Source of the DNA: Chloroflexota bacterium | GTDB taxonomy: Bacteria > Chloroflexota > Anaerolineae > 4572-78 > J111 | Assembly: GCA_016860845.1 (NCBI GenBank) | Contig: BOKF01000023.1 | Coordinates: 1-64,000 of the forward strand | Direction: 5' to 3' | Length of the DNA stretch: 64,000 nucleotides | Shown here: positions 25,695 through 33,077 of the stretch, in pieces | How the letters are laid out: each line of letters begins with the position of its first letter | How positions within the stretch are numbered: position 1 is the first letter of the stretch | Notes under the pieces: generated by a model | Seen by the model: the letters and a program-made list of their open reading frames with translations, nothing else | What the model was told of the DNA's origin: nothing | Databases searched by the model: none | Translations under genes and position numbers: made by a program

Positions 25695-28240
25695 TGATTG
25701 ATGATCCACTGTTAGGACGACAACTGGCTAATTTTAGAATCGAGCGTCCCCTGGGACGGGGCGGGATGGCCCAAGTTTATTACGGCTGGGACGTAAAGCT
25801 GCAACGCCCGGTGGCTATCAAGGTCATTGATGCCCGCTATCGGGGCAATCCGGCCTACGCCGAGCGTTTTGTGCGCGAGGCGCAAGCTATTGCTAAATGG
25901 CGGCACGAAAACATCGTCCAAATCCATTATGCCGATGATCAAGACGGGCTGTATTACTTCGCCATGGAATATATTGACGGCCAGGACCTGGCTCACCTGA
26001 TGGCCGAGTACAGGCAGCGGGGCGAGTTGGTGCCCCAAGCTGAGGTGGTTCGCATCGGGCAAGCGATAGCCAGCGCCCTGGACTATGCCCACCGTCAAGG
26101 TATGGTCCACCGGGATGTCAAACCCTCGAATGTGATGATAGCCAGGGATGGGCGGGTCATCTTGACCGATTTCGGTCTCGTTATGGATATCGAGCAGGGT
26201 TCAGTCGGTGAGTCTTTTGGCAGCGCTCACTATATCGCCCCGGAGCAGGCGCGCAGTTCAGCGAAGGCTGGCCCTCAATCTGATTTGTATGCCCTGGGGG
26301 TTATCCTGTATGAGTTGTTGACCGGGGCTGTCCCCTTTGATGATCCCTCTTCCACGGCGGTGGCTGTCCAGCATTTGACCGCTCCACCCCCGCCTCCCCG
26401 CCAGATCAATCCCGACCTGAACGAAGCGACGGAGCAAGTTCTCCTCAAAGCCTTGAATAAGTCTCCCGAGCAGCGTTATCAAACCGGCCAGGAATTGCTG
26501 AAGGCGCTGGAAAAGGCTTTACAAAATCGCCGGCCGGATGCCACGGTAGATGCTAAAGAATTTTCATTACCTGTTGGTCCCAACCTCTCAACCGCCGATC
26601 CGCTGATTGGGCAGTACCTGGACGAGTATCAGCTCATCTCCCTGCTGGGGCGGGGTGGGATGGCGGCGGTTTACCGGGGGCTTGATGTCCGGCTCAAGCG
26701 GTATGCCGCCATCAAGGTGATTGATGCCCCCCTGCGCGCCGATCCCGATTTTACCCTGCGCTTCGAGCGTGAAGCCCAGGCGATTGCCCAGTTAGAGCAT
26801 CCCCATATTGTGAGGTTGTATCGTTATGGCGAGTCGAATAGCCTGCTTTATATGGCCATGCAGTACATTGAAGGCGCTGATCTAGGGGCGGTGCTGGCCA
26901 ACTACCGGGCAGACGGCGCGTTTATCGAGCCGGAAGAGGCCGGACGAATTGTTCGAGAAGTAGGTCTAGCCCTGGATTATGCCCACAGCAAAGGCATTAT
27001 TCACCGGGATGTCAAGCCCTCCAATATCATCCTCGACAAACAAGGCCGGGCCATCCTGAGCGATTTTGGCCTGGCCCTCCTCACCGATATTGGGACGCGG
27101 GGGGAGATATTTGGCTCACCCCATTATATTTCTCCGGAACAAGTCACCTCATCGGCCAAGGTGGTGCCGCAGAGCGACCTGTATGCCATCGGCGTGATGT
27201 TATATGAGATGTTTATCGGCCAGGTCCCGTTTGAAGCGGCGGAACCCCTCGATGTGGCGATGCAGCACCTGACCGATACCCCCCAACCCCCTCGAGAACT
27301 GCGGCCTGAGATCAGCCCGGAACTCGAAGTCGTCATCCTTAAGGCTTTGGCTAAAGAACCAACCGAGCGCTATCCCAGTGGGGCGGCCCTGGCGGATGCC
27401 CTCAATCAAGCGCTGCAAGTCCAAGCAAAACCTGCTTTTCCATCCCAAACCCTATCCCGCCTGTCAATCCCGCAGCGAGTCGCCGTCGAACTGGCCGAGC
27501 ATCCCCTCCCCCCTCTGCCCGCAGCCGCAACGTCTGAATTTCCGGCAACGGTAAAACCAGCCATCCCACCGTCTTCCCCTGCCCCGGCCGGCCGGCGTCC
27601 ACTGCCCTATCTCATTGCCGCCGGCGTTATCCTCGCCGCGGTGGCTCTCTGTTTCCTGGCCGGTCTCTATTACTTTTTGAGGCAAGGCAGCCCTGGAGAA
27701 GGTGCTGCGGCCGGAGTGCCTAGTTCAACTCCCAGCGCGGAGTCAACGGCAACTTTGTTGCCCGCGGTTCCTTTAGCTACGGCTACAGCGCCAGTTCCCC
27801 CGGCTCCTTTACCTACAGCCACCGCGCCAGTTCCCCCGACTCCCACACCTGCCGCTCCGGCTGCTCCCGCTGCGCCCCCCACGGAACCGCCAGTTTATAA
27901 TCTACTCATTGCAACACGCGGTGAGGATAGTCTTTTTGTCGTCAACCAATCCAGCCAGGCTTTCCCCCTGGCTTCGTTGAGTTTAGGTGACGGTAATGGA
28001 ACGATTAATGGTAGCGACTGGGGCGTCGCCCAACTGGACAGCGGCGCGTGTGTCACTGCCTGGAAGGATGGCGGTAATCCTGAGCGGCCAGGCGTGACCT
28101 GCACCGAAGTGGGTCAGCGTTTAACCCGGGATGGGGAAAAACGGTTCTGGAAAGGTGAGTTTGATGTCTACTATAATGGAGAACAAATCGCCACGTGCTC
28201 GAAGGGTCAGGAGGGCTGCCCCGTTACGATTGCTCAGTAA
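25694..28240 (+). CDS. Membrane Ser/Thr protein kinase with two complete kinase domains
   Basis: The 848-aa Hanks-type (PknB-like) kinase carries two domains. Domain 1 (~12-275): glycine loop GRGGMA (21-26), K43, HRDVKPSN (139-146), DFG (159-161), APE. Domain 2 (~312-570): GRGGMA (319-324), K341, HRDVKPSN (437-444), DFG (457-459), SPE. All catalytic residues are kept in both, so neither looks like a pseudokinase. A Pro-rich juxtamembrane linker, one transmembrane helix (~637-662), a Thr/Pro-rich spacer and a small outer domain (~735-848, with Cys pairs) follow. The same architecture, but a different outer domain, occurs at 47591. Translationally coupled to the unknown 809-aa gene. Confidence 0.95.
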   Translation: MIDDPLLGRQLANFRIERPLGRGGMAQVYYGWDVKLQRPVAIKVIDARYRGNPAYAERFVREAQAIAKWRHENIVQIHYADDQDGLYYFAMEYIDGQDLAHLMAEYRQRGELVPQAEVVRIGQAIASALDYAHRQGMVHRDVKPSNVMIARDGRVILTDFGLVMDIEQGSVGESFGSAHYIAPEQARSSAKAGPQSDLYALGVILYELLTGAVPFDDPSSTAVAVQHLTAPPPPPRQINPDLNEATEQVLLKALNKSPEQRYQTGQELLKALEKALQNRRPDATVDAKEFSLPVGPNLSTADPLIGQYLDEYQLISLLGRGGMAAVYRGLDVRLKRYAAIKVIDAPLRADPDFTLRFEREAQAIAQLEHPHIVRLYRYGESNSLLYMAMQYIEGADLGAVLANYRADGAFIEPEEAGRIVREVGLALDYAHSKGIIHRDVKPSNIILDKQGRAILSDFGLALLTDIGTRGEIFGSPHYISPEQVTSSAKVVPQSDLYAIGVMLYEMFIGQVPFEAAEPLDVAMQHLTDTPQPPRELRPEISPELEVVILKALAKEPTERYPSGAALADALNQALQVQAKPAFPSQTLSRLSIPQRVAVELAEHPLPPLPAAATSEFPATVKPAIPPSSPAPAGRRPLPYLIAAGVILAAVALCFLAGLYYFLRQGSPGEGAAAGVPSSTPSAESTATLLPAVPLATATAPVPPAPLPTATAPVPPTPTPAAPAAPAAPPTEPPVYNLLIATRGEDSLFVVNQSSQAFPLASLSLGDGNGTINGSDWGVAQLDSGACVTAWKDGGNPERPGVTCTEVGQRLTRDGEKRFWKGEFDVYYNGEQIATCSKGQEGCPVTIAQ

Positions 28241-28266
28241 AGAGGAGAGGATAGGTTTTTAGGCGC

Positions 28267-28300
28267 ACCCCGTTTTTCGTCACCTGGAAAACGGGGTTTT
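28267..28300 (+). terminator. Rho-independent terminator after the kinase
   Basis: A 10-bp perfect stem ACCCCGTTTT (28267-28276) with AAAACGGGGT (28288-28297), followed by TTTAT. Beyond it, to the next gene at 28527, nothing recognisable is seen. Confidence 0.85.
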
Positions 28301-28526
28301 ATATTTGGAGCCAAAAATATTCCTGCTATTCATCCCATTAAAACCTAAACAGTGACGATTTGGATCACATTTGTCATCTGTCAAGGAATCTGGACAGCTT
28401 TGATGCCACTAGGATGAGAAAGATCACCCCTTTCACAGTTCCGAAATCATCCAAACTGATATTGACCTATAGGTGAATAACCGTTATAGCTATATTTGTG
28501 GAGAGAATGTTTTCTGGAGATCATCT

Positions 28527-28964
28527 ATGAAATTATCTCGCGAGGCGAAACTTGTTTCTGGAGTCATCTTACTTGTCGTGCCTACGATTATGTGTGGCGG
28601 GATAACCCTACTTGGTATCCTTACTGAAGGGGTCGCGGGTATAGTCCCCGGTGCGCTTTCTCTGAATGAAACCCAGTGGTCGCTGTGGCGTGCCGGGCAC
28701 GCTCATGCAGGTGTCTGGGTGATACTATCTTTGGTAATGCAGGTGTTAATTGACTCTACGAGGTTGTCAACCTCCATGATGTGGGTGGCTCGTATAAGCG
28801 CACCTGTAGCAGCGGTTGCCCTCTCGGGCGGCTTTTTTGGCCTGGCCTTTTTCCCAGAATTCCAATGGCTGCTGTATTTTGGGGGTTTAAGCTTGATCGT
28901 TGCTTTAGTATTAACCGGTGTCGGATTACTGAGGAATCTGCCTACGCCTGAAATCAACACCTAA
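28527..28964 (+). CDS. Four-helix membrane protein of unknown function
   Basis: The ATG at 28527 is preferred (CTGGAG 9-14 nt upstream) over one 18 codons earlier. The 145-aa product has four hydrophobic helices (~8-30, ~50-75, ~82-103, ~108-130) and the polar motif WSLWRAGHAHAGVWV between helices 1 and 2. Paired histidines before a helix recall small haem- or metal-binding membrane proteins, but this is only suggestive. It stands alone between the kinase and another hypothetical gene. Confidence 0.7.
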   Translation: MKLSREAKLVSGVILLVVPTIMCGGITLLGILTEGVAGIVPGALSLNETQWSLWRAGHAHAGVWVILSLVMQVLIDSTRLSTSMMWVARISAPVAAVALSGGFFGLAFFPEFQWLLYFGGLSLIVALVLTGVGLLRNLPTPEINT

Positions 28965-29236
28965 CCGTGTTGGAGAAAGATCTCTATCTTCTCTTCCTGC
29001 TCGAAAATGATCATTTCAGCATTGATTACCAATTTCTACACCGAAAACGTGTAGTAAAATGGAGAGTTCGGCGTATTACTTTATACAGTTACTTCTTCTC
29101 TGACCCGATGAGGGGTAGGATAAAGCCATTTTTAGTTCAGAAATTGAGACAGCCGCGAACCTGTTGATTGCAAGAGAAGGTAGCTGTTTAGATAGTGATA
29201 GACAGGTGTAAATAATAAAGAAAGTGCAGACTGAGA

Positions 29237-29926
29237 ATGATGGCAACAGGAAAACAAAAACTAACGCAAGATTTAAAGCGAATAGAAATGATGGTTGACG
29301 AGCTGGTAGCCTATCTGGACGATGATGCCCTTTTTGGGGCTAGCCTTTCTGCTGGCTTAACAACGGTTACGCTGGGCAATTATTTGATGGGTCAAAATCG
29401 CTTGTTGGCCTTACGCAGTACGGCTCTCGAAGCTGTGGTCCAAACCAGGTTAGATGCCGTTGTGGCTCGTTTCGACCGGGTGCTCTATTACAACACGGAG
29501 GAATTTAAGTTGAAAGTAGGCCAGGAACTGGAAACTCGTCTGCAAGGCTGGCGTGGATATGTCCGGCAACTGACCAGGAAAGAAATCAGGGCCAATTGTT
29601 ATGAAGTTGAGGCGGAGAACCGAGTTATTGTCGAGGATATTCTGCAAAAACTTTGTCTCCTCGGTGGTCAACCTGACTCCCACATCTGTGAAGAAATAGA
29701 TCGGCTTGACCGCGAGCTGCGTCAACACTGGCAGCCCGGAAAATTTATCTGGCCGGCCGAATGGAAACCGGCTTATCCTCAATCCATCTACTGGTGGCTC
29801 TACGGCCGGCCTCAAAACATAGGGAAGGCCCGGGTAAAAGGAGGCGAGGGGAATACTTATATCCCTCAACCGCGCCAAAGACTCCTGGTAGACCCATTCT
29901 TGGTGGCAGAGACAGGCGGAGTATAG
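29237..29926 (+). CDS. Hypothetical protein, soluble and helical
   Basis: The 229-aa product is rich in helix (QDLKRIEMMVDELVAYLDDD, TRLDAVVARFDRVLY, EEFKLKVGQELETRL) with an aromatic C-terminal part (WPAEWKPAYPQSIYWWLYG). The family is not recognised. Its last ~22 codons, ending in VAETGGV, recur in degraded form 3 kb downstream at 32902-32973. ATG at 29237 or 29240; no strong RBS. The gap 28965-29236 shows no feature. Confidence 0.6.
   Translation: MMATGKQKLTQDLKRIEMMVDELVAYLDDDALFGASLSAGLTTVTLGNYLMGQNRLLALRSTALEAVVQTRLDAVVARFDRVLYYNTEEFKLKVGQELETRLQGWRGYVRQLTRKEIRANCYEVEAENRVIVEDILQKLCLLGGQPDSHICEEIDRLDRELRQHWQPGKFIWPAEWKPAYPQSIYWWLYGRPQNIGKARVKGGEGNTYIPQPRQRLLVDPFLVAETGGV
29854..29926 (+). 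repeat. Repeat pair, copy 1 (3' end of the hypothetical gene)
   Basis: About 72 bp starting TACTTATAT...CAACCGCGCCAAAGACTC and ending GGCAGAGACAGGCGGAGT; roughly three quarters identical to 32902-32973. Confidence 0.6.
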
Positions 29927-29999
29927 ATCATCTGGATTTTTTCTAAAGTTAGACTAGAAGAAATGAAATTTCTAAATTTTACTGGAAATCACATAAAGG

Positions 30000-31373
30000 T
30001 TACTCCGCTGGAGGGGGCAGTACTGCACCGCTGGCCAGCACCCCCCGCGTTTGATCATCCGCCTCCAAGGGTTGAGGGGGTATGATGAGGATTTTATCAA
30101 TCCGCTGTTCATCCATATCTACTACCTCGAAGGTATAACCGTACCATTTGACAGTCTCGCCAGATGAGGGAATATGACCCAAAAGTATCAGCATTAAACC
30201 CGCCGTTGTTTCAAATCCAAAATTATTGGTTAATTCCATCAGGTCGGGGAGGTTTAACTGCTCCTGCAAATCGGTCAGCGGCAGCAAGCCATCAACCAGA
30301 TAACTGCCATCCTCTCGCCGCACAATGGCTGGCTCAGTCTCATCTTGTACATCTGTAATATCTCCCACCAACTCTTCCAACATATCTTCCAGTGTAATCA
30401 AGCCGGCAACCTGGCCGTACTCGTCAAGGACGATGGCCATCGTATTATGACTCCGCTGAAGTTGCTGAAAGGCGACCACTGCCCGTTGGCTTTCGATTAA
30501 GTAGAACGGGGGGTGTATTAACGCATGTAGGTCAACAGACTCAGAGATCCCCCAAACCCTGAGCAGGTCCTTAACGTACAGCACACCAATAACATGATCA
30601 AGGGTATCCTCGTAAACTGGGAAACGCGAGTAGCTGGACTGAGTGACAATTTGGAGTAAATCCGGCAGCGGTGTATCCACTTCAATCCCCACGATCTGCA
30701 TGCGCGGCGTCATCAAGGATCGAACAATCCGGTCGGTAAAAGTGAAGACGCCAGTAATCAAGTCCTCTTCGGTTTCCTCAACGCTTCCTCCGCTCGTACC
30801 TTCGCGGACCAGGGCAATAATGTCGGCCTCGGTAATCGGTGACTCAGGTACATTATGCCGGCCCAACAAGCGCAGGACCCATTCGGTCGAGAAGGTCAAA
30901 AAGCTGATAATTGGGCTGGCCAAACGGGCCAGAAATCGCATGACAGGAGCCACGAAACTGGCCACTGCCTCGGCATTCTGCAGCGCCAACCGTTTGGGGA
31001 CCAGCTCACCTACGATGAGGGACAAGTAAGTAATGCCCAGAACGACAATGCCCAGCGCAATAGTGGCGGCATAAGGGGCCAGGGCAGGAACATCTGCCAG
31101 GGCAGTTTCCAACACCTCAGCCAAGCTAGCACCGCCGAAAGCTGCGGCAAAGGTACTGATTAGCGTGATACCAACCTGGACAGTTGAAAGAAAGCGGTTG
31201 GGGTTGTCCGCCAATTCCAACGCTACGGCTGCTCCACGCTGCCCTGCCTGGGCTTGTTGTTCCAGGCGGCCCTTCCGTGACGATACCACGGCAATCTCCG
31301 AGGCAGCAAAGAAGCCGTTGGCCACGATAAGAACAAAGATAATGATAGTTTCGAATAATAACTCTCCCAGCAT
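30000..31373 (-). CDS. CNNM/CorC-type hemolysin-family membrane protein
   Basis: The 457-aa product has the DUF21/CNNM membrane domain (~1-190, NGFFAASEIAVVSSRK), two CBS domains (~205-325, MTPRMQIVGIEVDTPL and LDEYGQVAGLITLEDMLEELVGDI) and a CorC_HlyC C-terminal domain (~345-430). Family members are divalent-cation (Mg/Co) efflux or resistance proteins. The native start is ATG 31373. A longer frame to 31421 is encoded by the inverted repeat of an inserted IS630 element. Rejoining the flanks restores GGAGGAG-N9-ATG, so the element has cut the gene from its ribosome-binding site and probably reduced its translation. Confidence 0.9.
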   Translation of the reverse strand: MLGELLFETIIIFVLIVANGFFAASEIAVVSSRKGRLEQQAQAGQRGAAVALELADNPNRFLSTVQVGITLISTFAAAFGGASLAEVLETALADVPALAPYAATIALGIVVLGITYLSLIVGELVPKRLALQNAEAVASFVAPVMRFLARLASPIISFLTFSTEWVLRLLGRHNVPESPITEADIIALVREGTSGGSVEETEEDLITGVFTFTDRIVRSLMTPRMQIVGIEVDTPLPDLLQIVTQSSYSRFPVYEDTLDHVIGVLYVKDLLRVWGISESVDLHALIHPPFYLIESQRAVVAFQQLQRSHNTMAIVLDEYGQVAGLITLEDMLEELVGDITDVQDETEPAIVRREDGSYLVDGLLPLTDLQEQLNLPDLMELTNNFGFETTAGLMLILLGHIPSSGETVKWYGYTFEVVDMDEQRIDKILIIPPQPLEADDQTRGVLASGAVLPPPAE

Positions 31374-31438
31374 AACTACATTGTAAAAAAAGAAAAGCAA
31401 AGATTTGAGAAAACGGGTCATCCGGGTAAGATGACCTG

Positions 31439-31873
31439 ATGAAAAAACAACATCTCCACCTCAGCGAAGGTGATCGCACATATTTGGAAGAACTGGTTAG
31501 CCAAGGCGAACTGCCGGTCAAAGTCTATCGACGGGCCATCGGGCTGCTGGAATTGGATCGGGGCAAAACCTACACCGCCGTGGCCGAGACACTCGGGGTC
31601 AATCTGACGACGGTGTCCAAGTTGGCCCAGAAATATCAGACCGAAGGTTTAGCGTGTTTGCAGGATCAGGCCCGGTCGGGTCGGCCCCTCGAAATCGATG
31701 GGCTTCAGCGGGCCAAGGTGACCGCCTTGGCCTGCAGTGACGCCCCCGCCGGCTATGACCGCTGGAGCTTGCGTTTGTTGGCTGACAAAGCGGTTGAGTT
31801 GGGCTATTGTGAGCATCTCTCGCATGCCCAGGTCGGCACCATTCTAAAAAAAACGAACTCAAGCCCCACCTGA
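31439..31873 (+). CDS. IS630 transposase, N-terminal frame (OrfA)
   Basis: The 144-aa frame holds the HTH DNA-binding half (VAETLGVNLTTVSKLAQKYQ; GLACLQDQARSGRP). It ends just after an A8 run (around 31847-31854), where a −1 slip (A AAA AAA) would join it to the catalytic frame, giving LKKNELKPHLKR in place of the short out-of-frame tail. Two-frame transposases made by frameshifting are known in IS630. Confidence 0.88.
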   Translation: MKKQHLHLSEGDRTYLEELVSQGELPVKVYRRAIGLLELDRGKTYTAVAETLGVNLTTVSKLAQKYQTEGLACLQDQARSGRPLEIDGLQRAKVTALACSDAPAGYDRWSLRLLADKAVELGYCEHLSHAQVGTILKKTNSSPT

Positions 31874-31896
31874 AGCGGATCTGGTGTCTGGGCCAG

Positions 31897-32568
31897 ATGG
31901 ACAGCCGCTTTCTGGCTCAGATGGAACACCTGCTGTGGCTCTATGGCCTGCCCTATGACCCGCTCTATCCGGTGGTCTGCTACGACGAGCGTCCCTGTTT
32001 CCTCATTGGGGATCGGGTTGAACCTTTGGCCCTCCAGAGCGGCCAAATTCGGAAAGAACATTATGCCTATGAAAAACTGGGTTCAGCCGCCTTGTTGGCC
32101 GCCATTGAACCCTTGACCGGCCGACGCCTGGCCCAAGTTCAGCCGCAGCGGACCAAAAAGGAGTACACTTTGTTCTGTCAAGCCTTAGCCGCGGCTTATC
32201 CCGAAGCTATCAAAATCCGGCTCGTGCAGGATAATCTCAATACCCACGATGTCAGTGCTTTCTATGAAAATCTCCCGGCCGACGAAGCCTGGGCTTTGGG
32301 CCAACGCTTTGAATTCCATTTCACCCCGCGTTCAGCCAGTTGGCTCAATATGATTGAGATTGAATTCTCGGCCTTGGCCCGCTTGTGTCTGGATCGGCGT
32401 ATCCCGACCGTTGAGCAGCTTAAAACCGAAATCCTGGCCTTCTTTCACGACCGTGAAAGCCGCCAGGTCAAAATCAACTGGCAGTTTTCCATCCCGGCCG
32501 CTCGTCGTAAGCTCAATTCTCATTATGAAGCTGTTCATCCTGATAATACCAAATTTAAGATTACTTAA
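31897..32568 (+). CDS. IS630 transposase, catalytic frame (OrfB)
   Basis: The DDE half. Motifs: VVCYDERPCFLIGD (first Asp), IRLVQDNLNTH (second Asp), SASWLNMIEIEFSAL (third acidic residue, Glu). The frame is open upstream of the ATG at 31897 back into the A8 slip site, so the true product is most likely the OrfA-OrfB fusion (~375 aa). All catalytic residues are present, so it is potentially active. Confidence 0.88.
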   Translation: MDSRFLAQMEHLLWLYGLPYDPLYPVVCYDERPCFLIGDRVEPLALQSGQIRKEHYAYEKLGSAALLAAIEPLTGRRLAQVQPQRTKKEYTLFCQALAAAYPEAIKIRLVQDNLNTHDVSAFYENLPADEAWALGQRFEFHFTPRSASWLNMIEIEFSALARLCLDRRIPTVEQLKTEILAFFHDRESRQVKINWQFSIPAARRKLNSHYEAVHPDNTKFKIT

Positions 32569-32663
32569 TTTACAATGTAATAACTCCTCCAGATAAAATA
32601 AACCAACATCGCGACTTCTAAGCCAGGTGGCCTTGTTTTGTCTTGTTTAAGGGTAGAAATTAA

Positions 32664-32705
32664 AAGGCCAACGGCGGTTTGTTCTAGTGAGACGCCGTTG
32701 GCCTT
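32664..32705 (-). terminator. Hairpin, probable terminator reading leftward
   Basis: A 13-bp perfect stem, AAGGCCAACGGCG (32664-32676) with CGCCGTTGGCCTT (32693-32705). The T-rich side lies on the minus strand (TTTTAATTTC). A second, smaller terminator-like hairpin (AAAGACTCC/GGGGTCTTT, 32817-32853) reads rightward. The remaining 32578-33077 gap contains only the 32902 repeat copy. Confidence 0.55.
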
Positions 32706-32901
32706 AGCCTGACTCTTTCACAACACCCTGCTTTACTTCGGCAAGGTCAATGAATAAATAAATATCTGGACAACAAAAATCTGATCGGGCTTTCTGTCTG
32801 GTCATGGAAAATACACAAAGACTCCTGTTGGTTTGGTGACCGGGGGTCTTTTTCGTTCGCTATTCTATCATGTTTCTGGTTCGCTTACAATGAGAGAACG
32901 C

Positions 32902-32973
32902 ATACCAATATATCGTTCAACCGCGCCAAAGACTCAGGATAGGTCTACCCTTGAGGCAGAGACAGGTGGAGTT
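32902..32973 (+). repeat. Repeat pair, copy 2 (degraded gene tail)
   Basis: Matches 29854-29926, sharing CAACCGCGCCAAAGACTC and GGCAGAGACAGG. The reading frame of copy 1 is broken here by an indel, so this is probably the remnant of a paralogue of the 29237 gene. Confidence 0.5.
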
Positions 32974-33077
32974 GGAATATTCTACATTTTCTACCACCAG
33001 GCAGTTTGGACAACTCATAAGCAGCCTTTCTTCTTTATTCCTCTAAGGTAAAATCAATAATTGACATAGCCTCTAAC

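Larger units (their letters stand above)
31379..32577 (+). mobile_element. IS630-family insertion sequence, copy 1
   Basis: A 1199-bp element. The terminal inverted repeats begin CATTGTAAA on the left and, reverse-complemented, CATTGTAAA on the right, and continue with imperfect matches (AAG, AAA.TTTG). It is flanked by the TA duplication typical of IS630 (31377-31378 and 32578-32579). It carries a two-frame transposase and lies 4-5 bp upstream of the CorC-type start codon. Confidence 0.92.

Noticed and set aside
31374..31421. N-terminal extension of the CorC-type protein
   Set aside because: These 16 codons lie mostly inside the inverted repeat of the inserted IS630 element. The native RBS and ATG are recovered when the element is removed.
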